Of a stretch of DNA of 64,000 bases, positions 32,530-42,527 are shown piece after piece. The stretch's first letter is position 1, and each line of letters opens with the position of its first letter. Source of the stretch: Prorocentrum cordatum (Eukaryota; Sar; Dinophyceae; Prorocentrales; Prorocentraceae); NCBI GenBank assembly GCA_963575745.1, contig CAUYUJ010009857.1:419752-483751 (forward strand), given 5' to 3'. The notes under the pieces are model-generated. The model was not told the origin of the DNA, did no database searches, and worked only from the letters and a program-made list of their open reading frames with translations. The position numbers were made by a program, and so were the translations under genes.

Positions 32530-35490
32530 TGCGTCCGCAAGGAGGCCGAGGACCGCGTCGTTTCCCAGGGGATTGGGCCCCCACCTGCCCCCCTTCAGGG
32601 GCACTACAGTGATCAGCGCGCCCGCCCTCGCATTGAAGTGGTCGGTCCCGATGGCAACCCTGGAAGGCGGAGGGTCGGCTGACGCAGAGTGGCGCGCCAG
32701 ACTGCGTCCAGCAGATCACTGCCCGCGACGGCGAGGACCTGGCGCGGGGGTGTGCCCCCGCAGGCGCGAAGCTCAGCGCGGGGCCCACTTTGCCAGGGCC
32801 AGACCAGTGGTTGCACCATTTCGCCTGCAGGATGGATGCCGATCCCAGACGGGCGGTGCGCCTCCGGGGGGGGCAGGAGATCCGGCCGCGAAGATCGAGG
32901 AGGGCAGCCGCGTCCCTCGTCGCCGCGTTCCGGGGCCGCTGCCTCGCGGGAACCATCGGGCGCTGCTGGCGTGGACCCCGGACTCCTGGAGGCCGTCTTG
33001 GACGAGGCCGCCCAGGGGTTGGGCCGCGACGGGGCAGTCGCCACCCCCTGCGAGTGCTACCTGGAGGACACGGAAAACCTCCGTCAGGTCTTCCTGGAGC
33101 AGGCTTGGGCATATCTGGCTCCCAGGCCCGGGGGCCCGCGCGGAGTCGGACGACCTCTGCCGATGCCGGGCGAACGAGTTCCTGAGTCGACGATGCCGAC
33201 GGCGAAAGCGCCCCCAGGGGGGGCGGGGCGCCCGCGGTGACGCCCCCCGCCAAACCTCGGGGCAGCACCCAAGCCAGAGTCGACGCCCGCGGCCGCGTCG
33301 CAGCCGTCCGCGGCAGACCCGCGCGAGACAGAGGTGGCTTCCCCGGCGCAGCCAGGCCCCCCTGGGCGGGCCAGGGGGCAGGGTGTCGGCCAGCCCGGAG
33401 CGGGCGAAGGGATGGGGGCGCAGCTTCCTTTGTACAAGACCCCCTCCCCTGAAGTTGAAGGCGGCGTCGGTCGCGTTCGCGCCCCCACCCCGATGTCGGA
33501 CCTGGCGTGTCGGAGGAACGGTGGCCCACTGGGTCAAGACCGACGCCTGCGTGGTGCTCTCCTCCGTGAAGCGGCAGCATTAGGGCGCTGGACTGCGAGG
33601 CGCGGGCCCGCTGGGGGTGCCACCCCTGCGGGGGGGAGGCGGGCCCGAATCGCCGCCGGTTGAAGCCAGACGGCGGCCTGCGTCGGGCCGAGCGAAGCAT
33701 CGCGGCGCTGCGTGGGGCGCCCTGGAGCGGATCGCCCCAGGCGCGGCGTGGGCGGGGTTCGCGCGGCGGCAGCGTCGTCGCGCCCTGCGGAGGGCGGCGG
33801 GTAATTGCCGGCCTTCTCCAAGGGAAGCGGGGGTGGGCCAGCCGGAGCTGGCGGCGTCGCCCTCGGGAAAGAGCGCCCGGGATTGGGCGGGGCCCTGCAG
33901 GGGATTGGGATTTTGGCGGACACCCCTTGCGCGGGGGAGGATTTGCGAGAGCAGCTGAAGGCTGCTCGGGCTCGGCTCAGAAGGGGGGTCAATCATCGCG
34001 TAGGCGCCGGCGGCTTCGTGGAACTTGGCCTGCGCGGAGGCGCTCCGGGACTGCAGCTGGGAGGGGGCCGGCCACGTCAGGGGGGCTGTCCATGGGTGCC
34101 TTCGGATCCCGCTACGCTGGCGCGCGCCCGCTGGAGGAGGTTGAGGCAGCGTCAGTGGGCCGCGTTAGCTCGGGCCGCCGCGGGGCGCCGAGCCCCCGCC
34201 GAACGCGGGCGCGCGCCCTGAAGCGCTCCCGGCAGTCCCAGAAGTGAGAGCCCTTCCCCCGCGCGCGCAGCGAAGGTCGGGGATGGTCGTGGCCCTGTGC
34301 GCCGAGAAGCGATCCAGATGTGCGTGGTCCGCAACCGCTCGGGAGGTTGGGGGCTGGGAAGTGGTCCGGCGACCTCGGGTGACCAGGACATGCTGGCGCC
34401 GGCCTTCGTGGGGAGTGCCGGCCTGGCACTCTTCCCGCGGGTGGGGCGCAACGCCCGCGGGCCCGCGCGCTGGGGGCGCCCCTCAGGCCCGGGGCGTTGG
34501 GGGGGGGGGCCGCGGAAGGAGGCGCCCGCGCGGGCGGTCGCCGTCGCGTCGCGGAGGACCCCCGTGGCGCCGTTTGGTTCCACTGCCGTGCGGGGCGAGG
34601 CTTGCCCCGCGAAGTGGGCGGCGCCGATGGTGGAAGGGCCCCGTTCGCCACCCCGAGGGGGGGGCGGGGTGTGGGGCTGGCTTTCGGGGAGGAGCGCTGC
34701 GTTGCCAGGGTGGCGCGCGGGCGCGCGGAGGAGCAGGCGCTCGGCGAATTTAATGGCGGCCCGATGGAGGGCAGGGCGAAGTTTGAGCTGCCCCCCCGCG
34801 GCCGCTGGAAGACGCCGCCACGGGGCAGACTCCCGCGGGGCGCAACGGCGAGCCGACGGAGGGCGGGCGGGGGGGGCGGAGGGCCCGCCGAGAAGCCCGC
34901 GGGCGCGAAAGCGACGAAGGACGAGGAGAGCGACGCGGGGTGCAACCTTATCTCAGAGCTGGCTAGGGCATCCACAGTGCTTAGCCCCGCGGGCGCGAGG
35001 GCCAGGGGGAATTGCCCGGGGCGGGGGAGGGGGAATGGGCCCGCCCCTCCGATCCTGTAAGGGGGCAGCCGTGCCGGTGGAAGCGGCGGGGGGGCCATTG
35101 GGGGGCGATCGTCGCCAGCGCGCGGGGGTCCTGCTGCCGAATGGGAGGGTGGACCTACTTGGGGCGAGGGCCGGGATGGGGGGCCGTGGGTCGACGCCGT
35201 CGGCGATTGTTTCCCGAGGGGCTTCGCTGCAACCTGGGTGCATGCCGCGCGCGGTGGCTGTGGTGGTCGTGGGCCGCCCCGATGAAACCCTTCCGGATTT
35301 CCGCTGCTTCGCGGGCGGGGGCCGGCAGAGGCTAGCTTGGGGGCCGCTGTTCGAGGGTTTTACGGAGGCGCTGAGGCGTTCCCCATGTCGGGCGAGTGGC
35401 GCGCGGGGATCGTGAGGGGCCAAGAACGCGACGGGCGCGTGGCCTTCGACGGCGTCGAGGCCTTTGTCCACTTGCGGAGCGCCTGAAGGG
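31560..35490 (+). other. Very GC-rich stretch with scattered coding-like islands
   Basis: Long ORFs exist on both strands, as expected by chance at this GC content. Three plus-strand islands look protein-like: 32955-33115 (VDPGLLEAVLDEAAQGLG then LEDTENLRQVFLEQAWAYL), 34905-34990 (KATKDEESDAGCNLISELA) and 35330-35486 (MSGEWRAGIVRGQERDGRV then EAFVHLRSA and a stop). They could be remains of one decayed gene or retroelement ORF. A CTG tract lies at 31871-31902. I cannot name a function. Confidence 0.3.
32499..32527 (+). repeat. Homopolymer run of 29 G
   Basis: Uninterrupted G29. It is a likely place for length error in sequencing or assembly and a strong candidate for four-stranded DNA. Confidence 0.9.
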
Positions 35491-35547
35491 TGGTGAGGGT
35501 GCGGGAGGTGATAGTAAGCGTCCAAGCCCTATCTACGAGCTTCGCGC

Positions 35548-35852
35548 GTTTCGCGACGCTGTGCCGACTTCTTGCGCCAGCGAAGAAGGGGCCCTGGCGT
35601 TTTCCCTTCTGCCTACTGCGTTGTGAAGTGGGGCGGAGGAGAATGTGGTTTTGTTTGTGCATAGGTTGTGAGGATTCCCGCGCGAAGCGGCAGGGCGCCC
35701 CTGTCCATTCCCAGTCGTTCTGCGGCCCATCGGGCTCGAGCCTATCTGACAGCCCCCCCGCCCTGCGCGCCCGCGCCGACTGGCAGTGGCGCGCGCTTCG
35801 CGACGCTGCGCGCATTATTTGCGCCGGTGCAGCAGGGGCCCTGGCGCCCCAC
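35548..35852 (+). repeat. Two ~56-bp direct repeats 246 bp apart
   Basis: 35548-35603 and 35794-35852 both read GCGCG.TTCGCGACGCTG, a variable middle, then AGGGGCCCTGGCG. The sequence between is unrelated. No gene is supported in 35490-37290 apart from this; the short ORFs there are not convincing. Confidence 0.65.
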
Positions 35853-37164
35853 CCCCCCGCCTGGAGCGGAAGAGAATCGTTGTGTCTTGAACTATATAGT
35901 TCGAACACGCATCGTCGTCGTTGAATAATTTGGACATGTGCGCACAGCGGCGCGCGCATCAGGCCGGCGTGGCGGGGGTCCTTAGATGGCGCCTCTTAGA
36001 TCAACGCATGTGCGCCGCATCGTATTCTGTGACAGGCAAGGGGAAGGTGCCGGGCCTGCCTGGCAGGCTGTTGCTTGATAGTTGGGATGACCGGTCATGC
36101 GTCATCGACGTGGCAAAGCAGTATCCCTAGGGGCATTGTTAACCCTGGCCTTGGTGGGGGGAGATGAATGCACGTTTGGTGAAATCTGTGGAGCAAGTGA
36201 TGTGGTGCAGCTAATTTCTGTTCGCGGTGAGTTGTCAGCTCCGCTGCTCGCGCGATCGCCCCGCCGGGCCGCCCGCGATTTGGTCTGCAAGCCCTATGCG
36301 GCGGCGACTGCGATGAGTGCTTGGCGTTGGCTGGTGCGTCTCTGCGGCCGCGCCAGCCCGCGCGTGCTCCCGGGCGAAGCGGCCGGCTTGTTTGGCGTTG
36401 CCGACGCGCCCGCGGTGGCGTCGATTGCCAGGCATTTCCCAGCGGGCACTTCAATGCGAGTCGGCAAGTTGGGCGGGCGCGGTATCATGGCAACGTCGAC
36501 AACGGTAGGCGCGATTATGGTAGTGGCGATGCTGGTGACGACGGCAATTGCGGCGCCGATGCTGATCACGCCGACGACAATGACGGCGTCCTCGCGTCGG
36601 TGATGATGATATTGGAAGGAGTTCGACGCGCGCGTGCGGCCGACGCGCGAGAATGGCCCGCGTGGAATTATTTGACGCGGATCGTGCTCCCCCCAGCACG
36701 CGCGCAGGGGCGTTCGAATGATGTCGACATGCGGCGCGAGAATCCCGTCTGGCTTAATGTAATGCCAATGTTGAAAAAAAGCGATGGTTTGCGTCAGGAT
36801 TCGCAGGAACGCGAACGCAGACATGCTGTTTAACTGATGATGCAAACGAGTTTTTCTTATAGTATAGTATAACATTTAGCGGGTTCAGAATAGCTTTTTT
36901 TGGGGGCATTCGATTTTACGACACCTCAGGCGTTTGAGAGATTTCCGCATGCGCGCGACGACGCGCGCACGTGCGTTTCGTCATATGTTTTGCAGAGAGT
37001 TCTTGCGACAGCGCGCGCTCGAGGGCGCTCGAGCGATTTCGACGTGCGCGCTCGAGAGGCACGCGTGGTAGAATTTGGAGAGCATGTTGAAAAGACAGGT
37101 GGTTTTCTCAAGAATCTGCACGAGCGCGAGGGCAGGCTTCCTTCGAACAGTTCTTGCTGCGAGC

Positions 37165-37291
37165 CCCTTCCATTTTCTTATACGTGTATATGTTTGTTTG
37201 TACGTATGTATGGAGGTGTGTATGTTTGCATTTATGTTTGTATATGTACGTTTTCACACACACACGCATATATATATATATATGTACATAC
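37165..37291 (+). repeat. TATG/CA/TA microsatellite at the left insertion edge
   Basis: GTATG words, then CACACACA, then a TA run at about 37268-37282, ending GTACATAC directly before repeat A1. The TA tract continues on the other side of the element at 43793. Confidence 0.85.
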
Positions 37292-37383
37292 ATTGGCGGT
37301 TTGTAATTAAACACGTTGTGCAGAAGTCAGCAAGCCGACAGGGGGCGGACGTGGGTCCGTCACCGTTTTTGCTCAAGCTTTTA
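37292..37383 (+). repeat. Terminal repeat A1 of the split-repeat element
   Basis: 92 bp starting ATTGGCGGTTTGTAATTAAA and ending GCTCAAGCTTTTA. One difference from A2 (G versus A in GGGGGCGG/GGGGACGG). Its last third holds the spliced-leader-like sequence. Confidence 0.9.
37357..37377 (+). promoter_or_regulatory. Spliced-leader-like sequence in A1
   Basis: The 21 bases from CCGTCACC to GCTCAAG match the last 21 bases of the conserved dinoflagellate spliced leader (CCGTAGCC...GGCTCAAG) at 17 of 21 positions, including both ends. It ends 22 nt before the first ATG of the element (37400). This fits a genomic copy made from a trans-spliced mRNA, or a site mimicking the leader. Confidence 0.6.
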
Positions 37384-37399
37384 ATTTGCGGCCTCGCCT

Positions 37400-39041
37400 A
37401 TGCAATCCCTCGGGCACATTCTCTCGGGGGCACGCCGCCTGGCCGCCATCGCCGGCGGGGTCGCATCGCAGTGGGCGAGCAAGGCCGGCATTTGTGTGGT
37501 GATCGCCAACAGCATCGGTGACCTGAGGGTCGCCTTCATCTTTCTCTTCGCCGCAGGGGTGTTCCTGGGCTGCATCGGAGGGTGTCTCTGCTGCAAAGGT
37601 CTGGCTCTGAGCCATGGCCTCCTGGCGAGCTGGTCACAGGATCGGAGTCTTGTGGAAGGGCGGAGAGGACTGGCAGACGCGCGCGCTCCTTTGTCCTGGT
37701 ACTACCGCCGACGCCGAGAGCGATCTCCAGATGACTGGCTTGAAAGCAGCGGGGAATAACGGCAACATATGGTACGCTCTCACACCAGACGGGGACGTGT
37801 ACATTCACGTGCTGGAACCCCCGGGAGTCCGGGGATCGGCGCTGTGCGATCAGATGGGCCTGCCCGAGCGGAGCGGGCCCTTGCAGTTCGGGAGGACGTG
37901 GCGAGCAGGCGGCAGGATCTACGGACAGGAGTGGACCCCGACGCCAGAGGAGTTCGTCGACGCGCTGCAGTTCGCTCTGGGCGGCTCCTTGTTCGAGGCA
38001 GCCCCGCAGGTGGCGGGCAAGACGGTCTCGGTGCTGCGACGGATGAGCAAGAAGGGGCCGCTCCCAGCTGGCGCGGCCTTGGCTGGGGGAGCTCCTCCGA
38101 GTGGCTTTGTGCGTGGCTCGGGTGCCCTACCGTCCGCGGTGGGGATGCGCTGGCAGGTTCAGGCCGCCAGTGGCCCAACACCCGAGCGCCGCCCGCTGCA
38201 GGACTACGACGTGGACGAGTACTGCACCGCGGGCGGCTTCGCGCTGGCATCTCAGGAGGAGGAGCTGCTCCTGGTGAGGGAGGTCGAGAAGTCCTCGCCA
38301 GAGGACGACACGGAGGTGGACGCCAGGCTCTTGCCGCTCGTGGAGGTCGAGGGCGTTCGCAAGCGGCACTTCAAGGACTCGCTCAAGGGGCTCACCGAGG
38401 CGGCCTGGCGAGAGTGGCCCGTGCGCGGGCCGCGTACGACTGTCTGGTGTGCCAACTTCGTGGGTGACCAGGACAGTCACCCACGCTCGAGACACACTAA
38501 GTGGAAGGCCGAGTGCGGTCTCACGACTGCCGACGTCGGTGTTTCGGAGCATGAGTTGTGTATGCGAGTGCTGGAGCTGGCCATCACCTACGACCAATTG
38601 AACATCGGGGAGTTGGCCAGCTTCGAGCTCATGCTCAGGCGCGCGCAGATGACGGAGTGGAGATACAGAGAGCGCGTGCTGGGACGTCCACTCCTGGACG
38701 ACACGGCGGAGGGCGAGTTCTTCTACATGGGGGCGGCGGAGACGAGGGGGCTGCTCATGGTGGCCCCGGAGCTGCAGGCCCACATCTCGGACGAGCTGCA
38801 CCGCGAGTCGGCGGTGCTCAAGGAGAGGCGCAAGCTCCGCGAGGAGCGCCTGGCGTCCCGCGGGCTACCACCAGCTGGCGGCGGCGGGGGCTCGGCGTCC
38901 GCGGCAGCGATGGAGACGAAGATCAAGCAGCAGGCGGCGGAGCTCTCGAGGCTCCAGGCGAAGCTCAACCACGGCGGCGGGGGCGACCCAGCCGCGGGGG
39001 AGAGGCAGGCTGCGGCCAAGGGCCGCGGCCGAGGCACCTAG
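37400..39041 (+). CDS. gag-like ORF1 with N-terminal membrane segment (one +1 frame step)
   Basis: Two overlapping ORFs, 37400-37759 and 37614-39041, appear to be one protein. The first has an N-terminal membrane helix (VAFIFLFAAGVFLGCIGG, residues ~45-62) and a WYYRRRRERSPDDW segment. The second continues with NNGNIWYALTPDGDVYIHVL, later VRGPRTTVWCANFVGDQ and ELCMRVLELAITYDQLNIGE, and ends in a coiled, Lys/Arg-rich tail. The likely join is in a G4 run at 37752-37755, where dropping one G makes the frames continuous. The ATG at 37614 is directly preceded by an in-frame TGA, so it may not be a real start. The GPRTxxWC and TYDQLN blocks are, from memory, typical of dinoflagellate retroelement ORF1. 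A capsid or nucleic-acid-binding role is inferred. The stop TAG lies 8 nt before the next ATG. Confidence 0.65.
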
Positions 39042-39049
39042 TCGCCCTG

Positions 39050-41515
39050 ATGATCGCGCCGCGGGAGCTCCTCCCTCTGAGGGGCCCTGCGGCTTCAGGC
39101 GCCTCGCCCTCCGTGGCGGGCGTCAGCCGGGCTGTGCGCTCGCGTGTTCGTCGTCGCGCAGCCTGCTCGTCCTGGGCCAATGAGATCATCGACACAGTCA
39201 ACAATTTGTACTTCCACGGCGAGGTACAGCAGCATCACTCCGTCTCAGCTGGGCAGCAGCTCGCCCTGGACCACATCCGTGACGTGGTGCAGCGAGCTGG
39301 ACCGCCCATGATCGAGCCCGCGGCAGCCTTTCGAGTGCTGTGCGGATCGGTGCCAGGGTGCACTGAGCCCTCGGCAGAACATTCACCCTATCGACGAGGC
39401 GCAGTCTCGTTGCCGGCTCCTGGAGCGGACCTTGCTCGTGGCGACGTCTGTCTTCGAGGGCCGGCATTGCAAATGTGGACAGGGTGGCGAGACTGTCTCT
39501 TGCACCCCAACCCGGACCTCTCCGGGGCAGTGCGGCCGTACTCTGACCCCAAGCTGATTCGGGACAGCGGCGCGTACGCCGAGTTTTTGGTGGACATGGC
39601 ACGTTCAGGGCTCGTCTCCTTCACGAGCGAGGGGCCATCCACCGTGGGAGTCTTCTTCGTTAAGAAAGGTCCAGATCGTCTTCGACTCATCCTGGACACT
39701 CGACGAGCAAACAAGCTGTTTTTGGATTCTTGCCACACCCAGCTCTCTACACCATCGAGCTGGTCCTTTCTGTACTTGCCACCCGAGGCGGAGCTGATGA
39801 TGTCTCAGACCGACGTCAACAACGCGTTCTATCGCATCCAGCTCCCCCCCGGCATGAACGACTATTTCATCCTGCCCAGCATCGACGCCAAGTGGATCTC
39901 CGAGGCCGCCCCCGAGCTGGCCCCTGGTCTCCCCGCGGGCATCCGCATCTCCCCTCGCGTGGAGGTGCTGCCCATGGGGTTCAACTGGGCGCTGTTCTTC
40001 TGCCAGGAGATGTTCCGCAACGCCGCAGAGGACGCTGGCTTCGCTGACGGGCGGATGTTCCTGGACCGCCACTCGGCCCCCGACATCACCACCCAGCCAG
40101 GCGCCGCCGTGTACGTCGACGGCGTGGCCGTGGTGGGGGCGGGCCTGGAGGCGGTCGAGGCCGGCGGAGTCGCCGTGGCCAAGCAGCTGGAGGAGCGCGG
40201 CCTCCAGGTCAAGGGGGTCGAAGGCACCTCGGACTCCCAGACCTTCACAGGGATGGAGTTCGATCGGACCTCCGGCCGCATCTCGCTCAGCCGCGAGAGG
40301 ATCTGGAGGCTGCGCGCGGCCCTGCTGTTTGCTGCGGACCAGCGCTACTTGACTGGACGCCAGATGCGGCGGCTGGTCGGCCACTACACGTGGAGCGCGA
40401 CTCTGCGGCGTGAGCTCCTCAGCGTCTTCAGCAGCGTCTACGCCTGGGCGGAGAAGGCGGGCGACAAGAGGTGGCGCCTGTGGCCTTCGGCCGAGCGGGA
40501 GCTCCGCCAGGCCGCCGCCCTCGTGGCCTTCGCCTTCGCGGACCCCAAGCGCCCGTTCCACGCCACGGTCGTGGCGACCGATTCCTCAGGCGCTGGGCTG
40601 GACGACGCCGGCGGCTACGGCGTGGTCACGCAGGAGTGGCCCGTGGAGAAGGTCCGGCGCTGCTGCGGGCATGCCGAGAAGTGGCGCTACGGGGTGCAGG
40701 GGCTCGTCGCGGCCAGGGCGGCCGCGCTGGGCAGCCCCGCCGACCCCAGCTCGCCTCGCCCGACGGCGCAGAGCGGCGAGAGGTGCACAGACTTCGAGAG
40801 CATGACGCGAGACGACATCGGGGCCTTCGAGAACTGGAAGCTGGTGTGCCAGGGCCGACGGGCCCGGGCCGAGGGCATCCTGAGGACCGAGGGCCGAGCA
40901 TGCATGATCGGCCTCCGTCACGAGCTGAGGTCCACGAGCACGCACGGAAAACGTATACTCTTTCTTGTGGACAACATGAGTGTGGTATTGAGTTTGGGTA
41001 AGGGTAGATCCAGCAGCCATCAGATGAACCGAACATGTCGTGAGCTTCTGTGTCTGTCAGTTGTTGCCAATCTCCAGGTCGTGGTGAGATGGGTCGCCTC
41101 TGAGTTGAATCCATCCGACCGCGCGTCCAGACTCCCGGGCTCAGCCATCTCGCTGGGCGGGGGTGGGCTTCGCGCGGCGGGGGGCGATGCTGCGCCGTCC
41201 GAGGCCGTGCTCGCCAGCCGCTTCGATGCCGAGCTGGAGAGCGCGGCCCGCAGCCTTGGGCCCGCCTTTGGCGGGGACGCCTGCGGCCGCCCCCTCGCCG
41301 GCCTGGGGGACCAGCTCGCTGCTGAGGAGGCCAGGCTCGGCACCGCCGCCGCGGAGGCCGGTGAGCTCAGCGACAGCTCCTCCAGCTCGGGGGAGAGCTG
41401 GCCAGCCGGCCCCAGCGGCAGCGACGGCCAGGCGCCGCCACGCACGGGGCGGGCCGACTGCGACACGGTCGACTCGAGCAGCATCTCACGATTTGCGAGC
41501 CCGCCGCGGACAGCA
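39050..41515 (+). CDS. Reverse transcriptase-RNase H of the split-repeat element
   Basis: Start ATG at 39050, 8 nt after the ORF1 stop. DIRS-type RT motifs: STVGVFFVKKGPDRLRLILD (residues ~198-217), motif A SQTDVNNAFYRIQL (~252), motif B VLPMGFNWALFFCQEM (~305), motif C AAVYVDGVAVVG (~352). Motif C is YVDG, so the second Asp of YxDD is Gly; the first is kept. RNase H follows: VVATDSSGAG (~508), EGRACMIGLRHELRS (~613), LFLVDNMSVV (~636), WVASELNPSDRASR (~680), giving D-E-D-D. The C-terminal ~120 residues are Ala/Gly/Ser-rich. Frame 2 stays open to 42232, but past about 41515 it is a shadow of the recombinase. The enzyme copies element RNA into DNA and removes the RNA strand. Confidence 0.85.
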
Positions 41516-42527
41516 GCGACGGCAGCACCAGGCGCGGGAGATCGCCGAGGCCCGCCTCCAGATGGCCAAGATAGGGCCTCGCTCCCGCGCTCAGTACCAG
41601 AAGTTTCACCAGGCCTTCCTGGAGTGGAGCAGCCAGGAGGGTCAGCCCCTGGACACCGACCTCCAGATCGACCGGGCCCTCAGCAGGTACATGGACTACC
41701 TGTACTACGAGGGCTTCAACGCGGACGCGGGCGAGAAGGTGCTGGCGGCTGTGGCCTTCCACGGCCCAGTGGAGGGCCTGGAGCTTCCAGGAGCTCGCCG
41801 GGCGCTGGCGGGGTTCCGGCGCCGGGCGAGCGCGAGGACCCGCAGCCCCCTGCCGCTGGCGGGCGTGATGGCCATCGTGGGTGCAGCAGCGGCCGACGGC
41901 CAGCTCCCCTTTGCCCTGGGGCTTGTGCTGGCGTGGGAAGCCTACCTCAGGCTGCCGTCCGACCTCGTGAGCATGGTGGGCGCCTCTCTGGTCAGGCCAG
42001 CCGCCCGGAGCCCCCAGGCGTGTTGGGGCCTGCTCCTGTTTCCTCAGGAGGGGGAGGCGCGCAGCAAGATGGGGCACTACGACGAGGGGGTCATGCTGGA
42101 CGGCCAGTTCGGATCCACGCTAGCGCCTTTCCTTCGCTGGCTGAAGGCCCAGACCGCCGACGCCAGCCCGCTGTGGTCCTTCTCGAGCGCCACCTTCAGG
42201 CGCCTGTTCAACGAGTACGCCGCGAAGGTTAGCCTCGGAGGCAAGAACCCTTACCAGGTCAGGCACGGGGGAGCCTCTCTGGACGCCCTAGAGTGCCGGC
42301 GCAGCCTGAAGGAGATCCAGGAGCGGCTCCGCCACCTGTGCGAGTCCAGCACCCGTCGGTACGAGAAGGGGACCAGGTACCTGGCCGAGGTCAACAGCCT
42401 CGACAGCCGGGCCCGGTCCTACGGCGAGCAGGTCCTCAGGCAGCTCGACGGGGTGCTCAGCGGGCGGGTCCGCCTCCCGCCGCCGCCGGCCCTCGCCGGC
42501 GCCGCGGGCTGCGGACGGGTGCCGTGA
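41490..42527 (+). CDS. Tyrosine recombinase of the split-repeat element
   Basis: Frame 3, +1 relative to the RT frame. The domain starts with QAREIAEARLQMAKIG (an internal ATG at 41562 is a possible start) and RSRAQYQKFHQAFLEW, an N-terminal core-binding helix bundle with SRYMDYLYYEGFNADAG. The catalytic half has WEAYLRLPSDLVSMVG (first Arg, about 41950), NPYQVRHGGASLDALE (second Arg region, about 42250), LRHLCESS (His) and TRRYEKGTRY with Tyr at 42358-42360 as likely nucleophile. This R-R-H-Y order matches tyrosine recombinases of DIRS-like elements. The frame overlaps the RT frame from 41163 to 41515, so expression needs a +1 shift or reinitiation. The stop TGA at 42525-42527 overlaps the next start. 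Confidence 0.8.
   Translation, partial: DLRARRGQQRRQHQAREIAEARLQMAKIGPRSRAQYQKFHQAFLEWSSQEGQPLDTDLQIDRALSRYMDYLYYEGFNADAGEKVLAAVAFHGPVEGLELPGARRALAGFRRRASARTRSPLPLAGVMAIVGAAAADGQLPFALGLVLAWEAYLRLPSDLVSMVGASLVRPAARSPQACWGLLLFPQEGEARSKMGHYDEGVMLDGQFGSTLAPFLRWLKAQTADASPLWSFSSATFRRLFNEYAAKVSLGGKNPYQVRHGGASLDALECRRSLKEIQERLRHLCESSTRRYEKGTRYLAEVNSLDSRARSYGEQVLRQLDGVLSGRVRLPPPPALAGAAGCGRVP

Noticed and set aside
32144-33700. Overlapping 479- and 417-codon ORFs on opposite strands
   Set aside because: Both are expected in DNA of this GC content; composition is Arg/Pro/Gly/Ala and no motif is present, apart from one short island noted in the features.
37614-37616. ATG at 37614 as the true gag start
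   Set aside because: It is directly preceded by an in-frame TGA, and the upstream ORF supplies a natural N terminus that joins by one base.
38558-39049. Upstream extension of the RT frame to 38558
   Set aside because: This part overlaps the gag-like ORF in another frame and has shadow-type composition; the ATG at 39050 follows the ORF1 stop.
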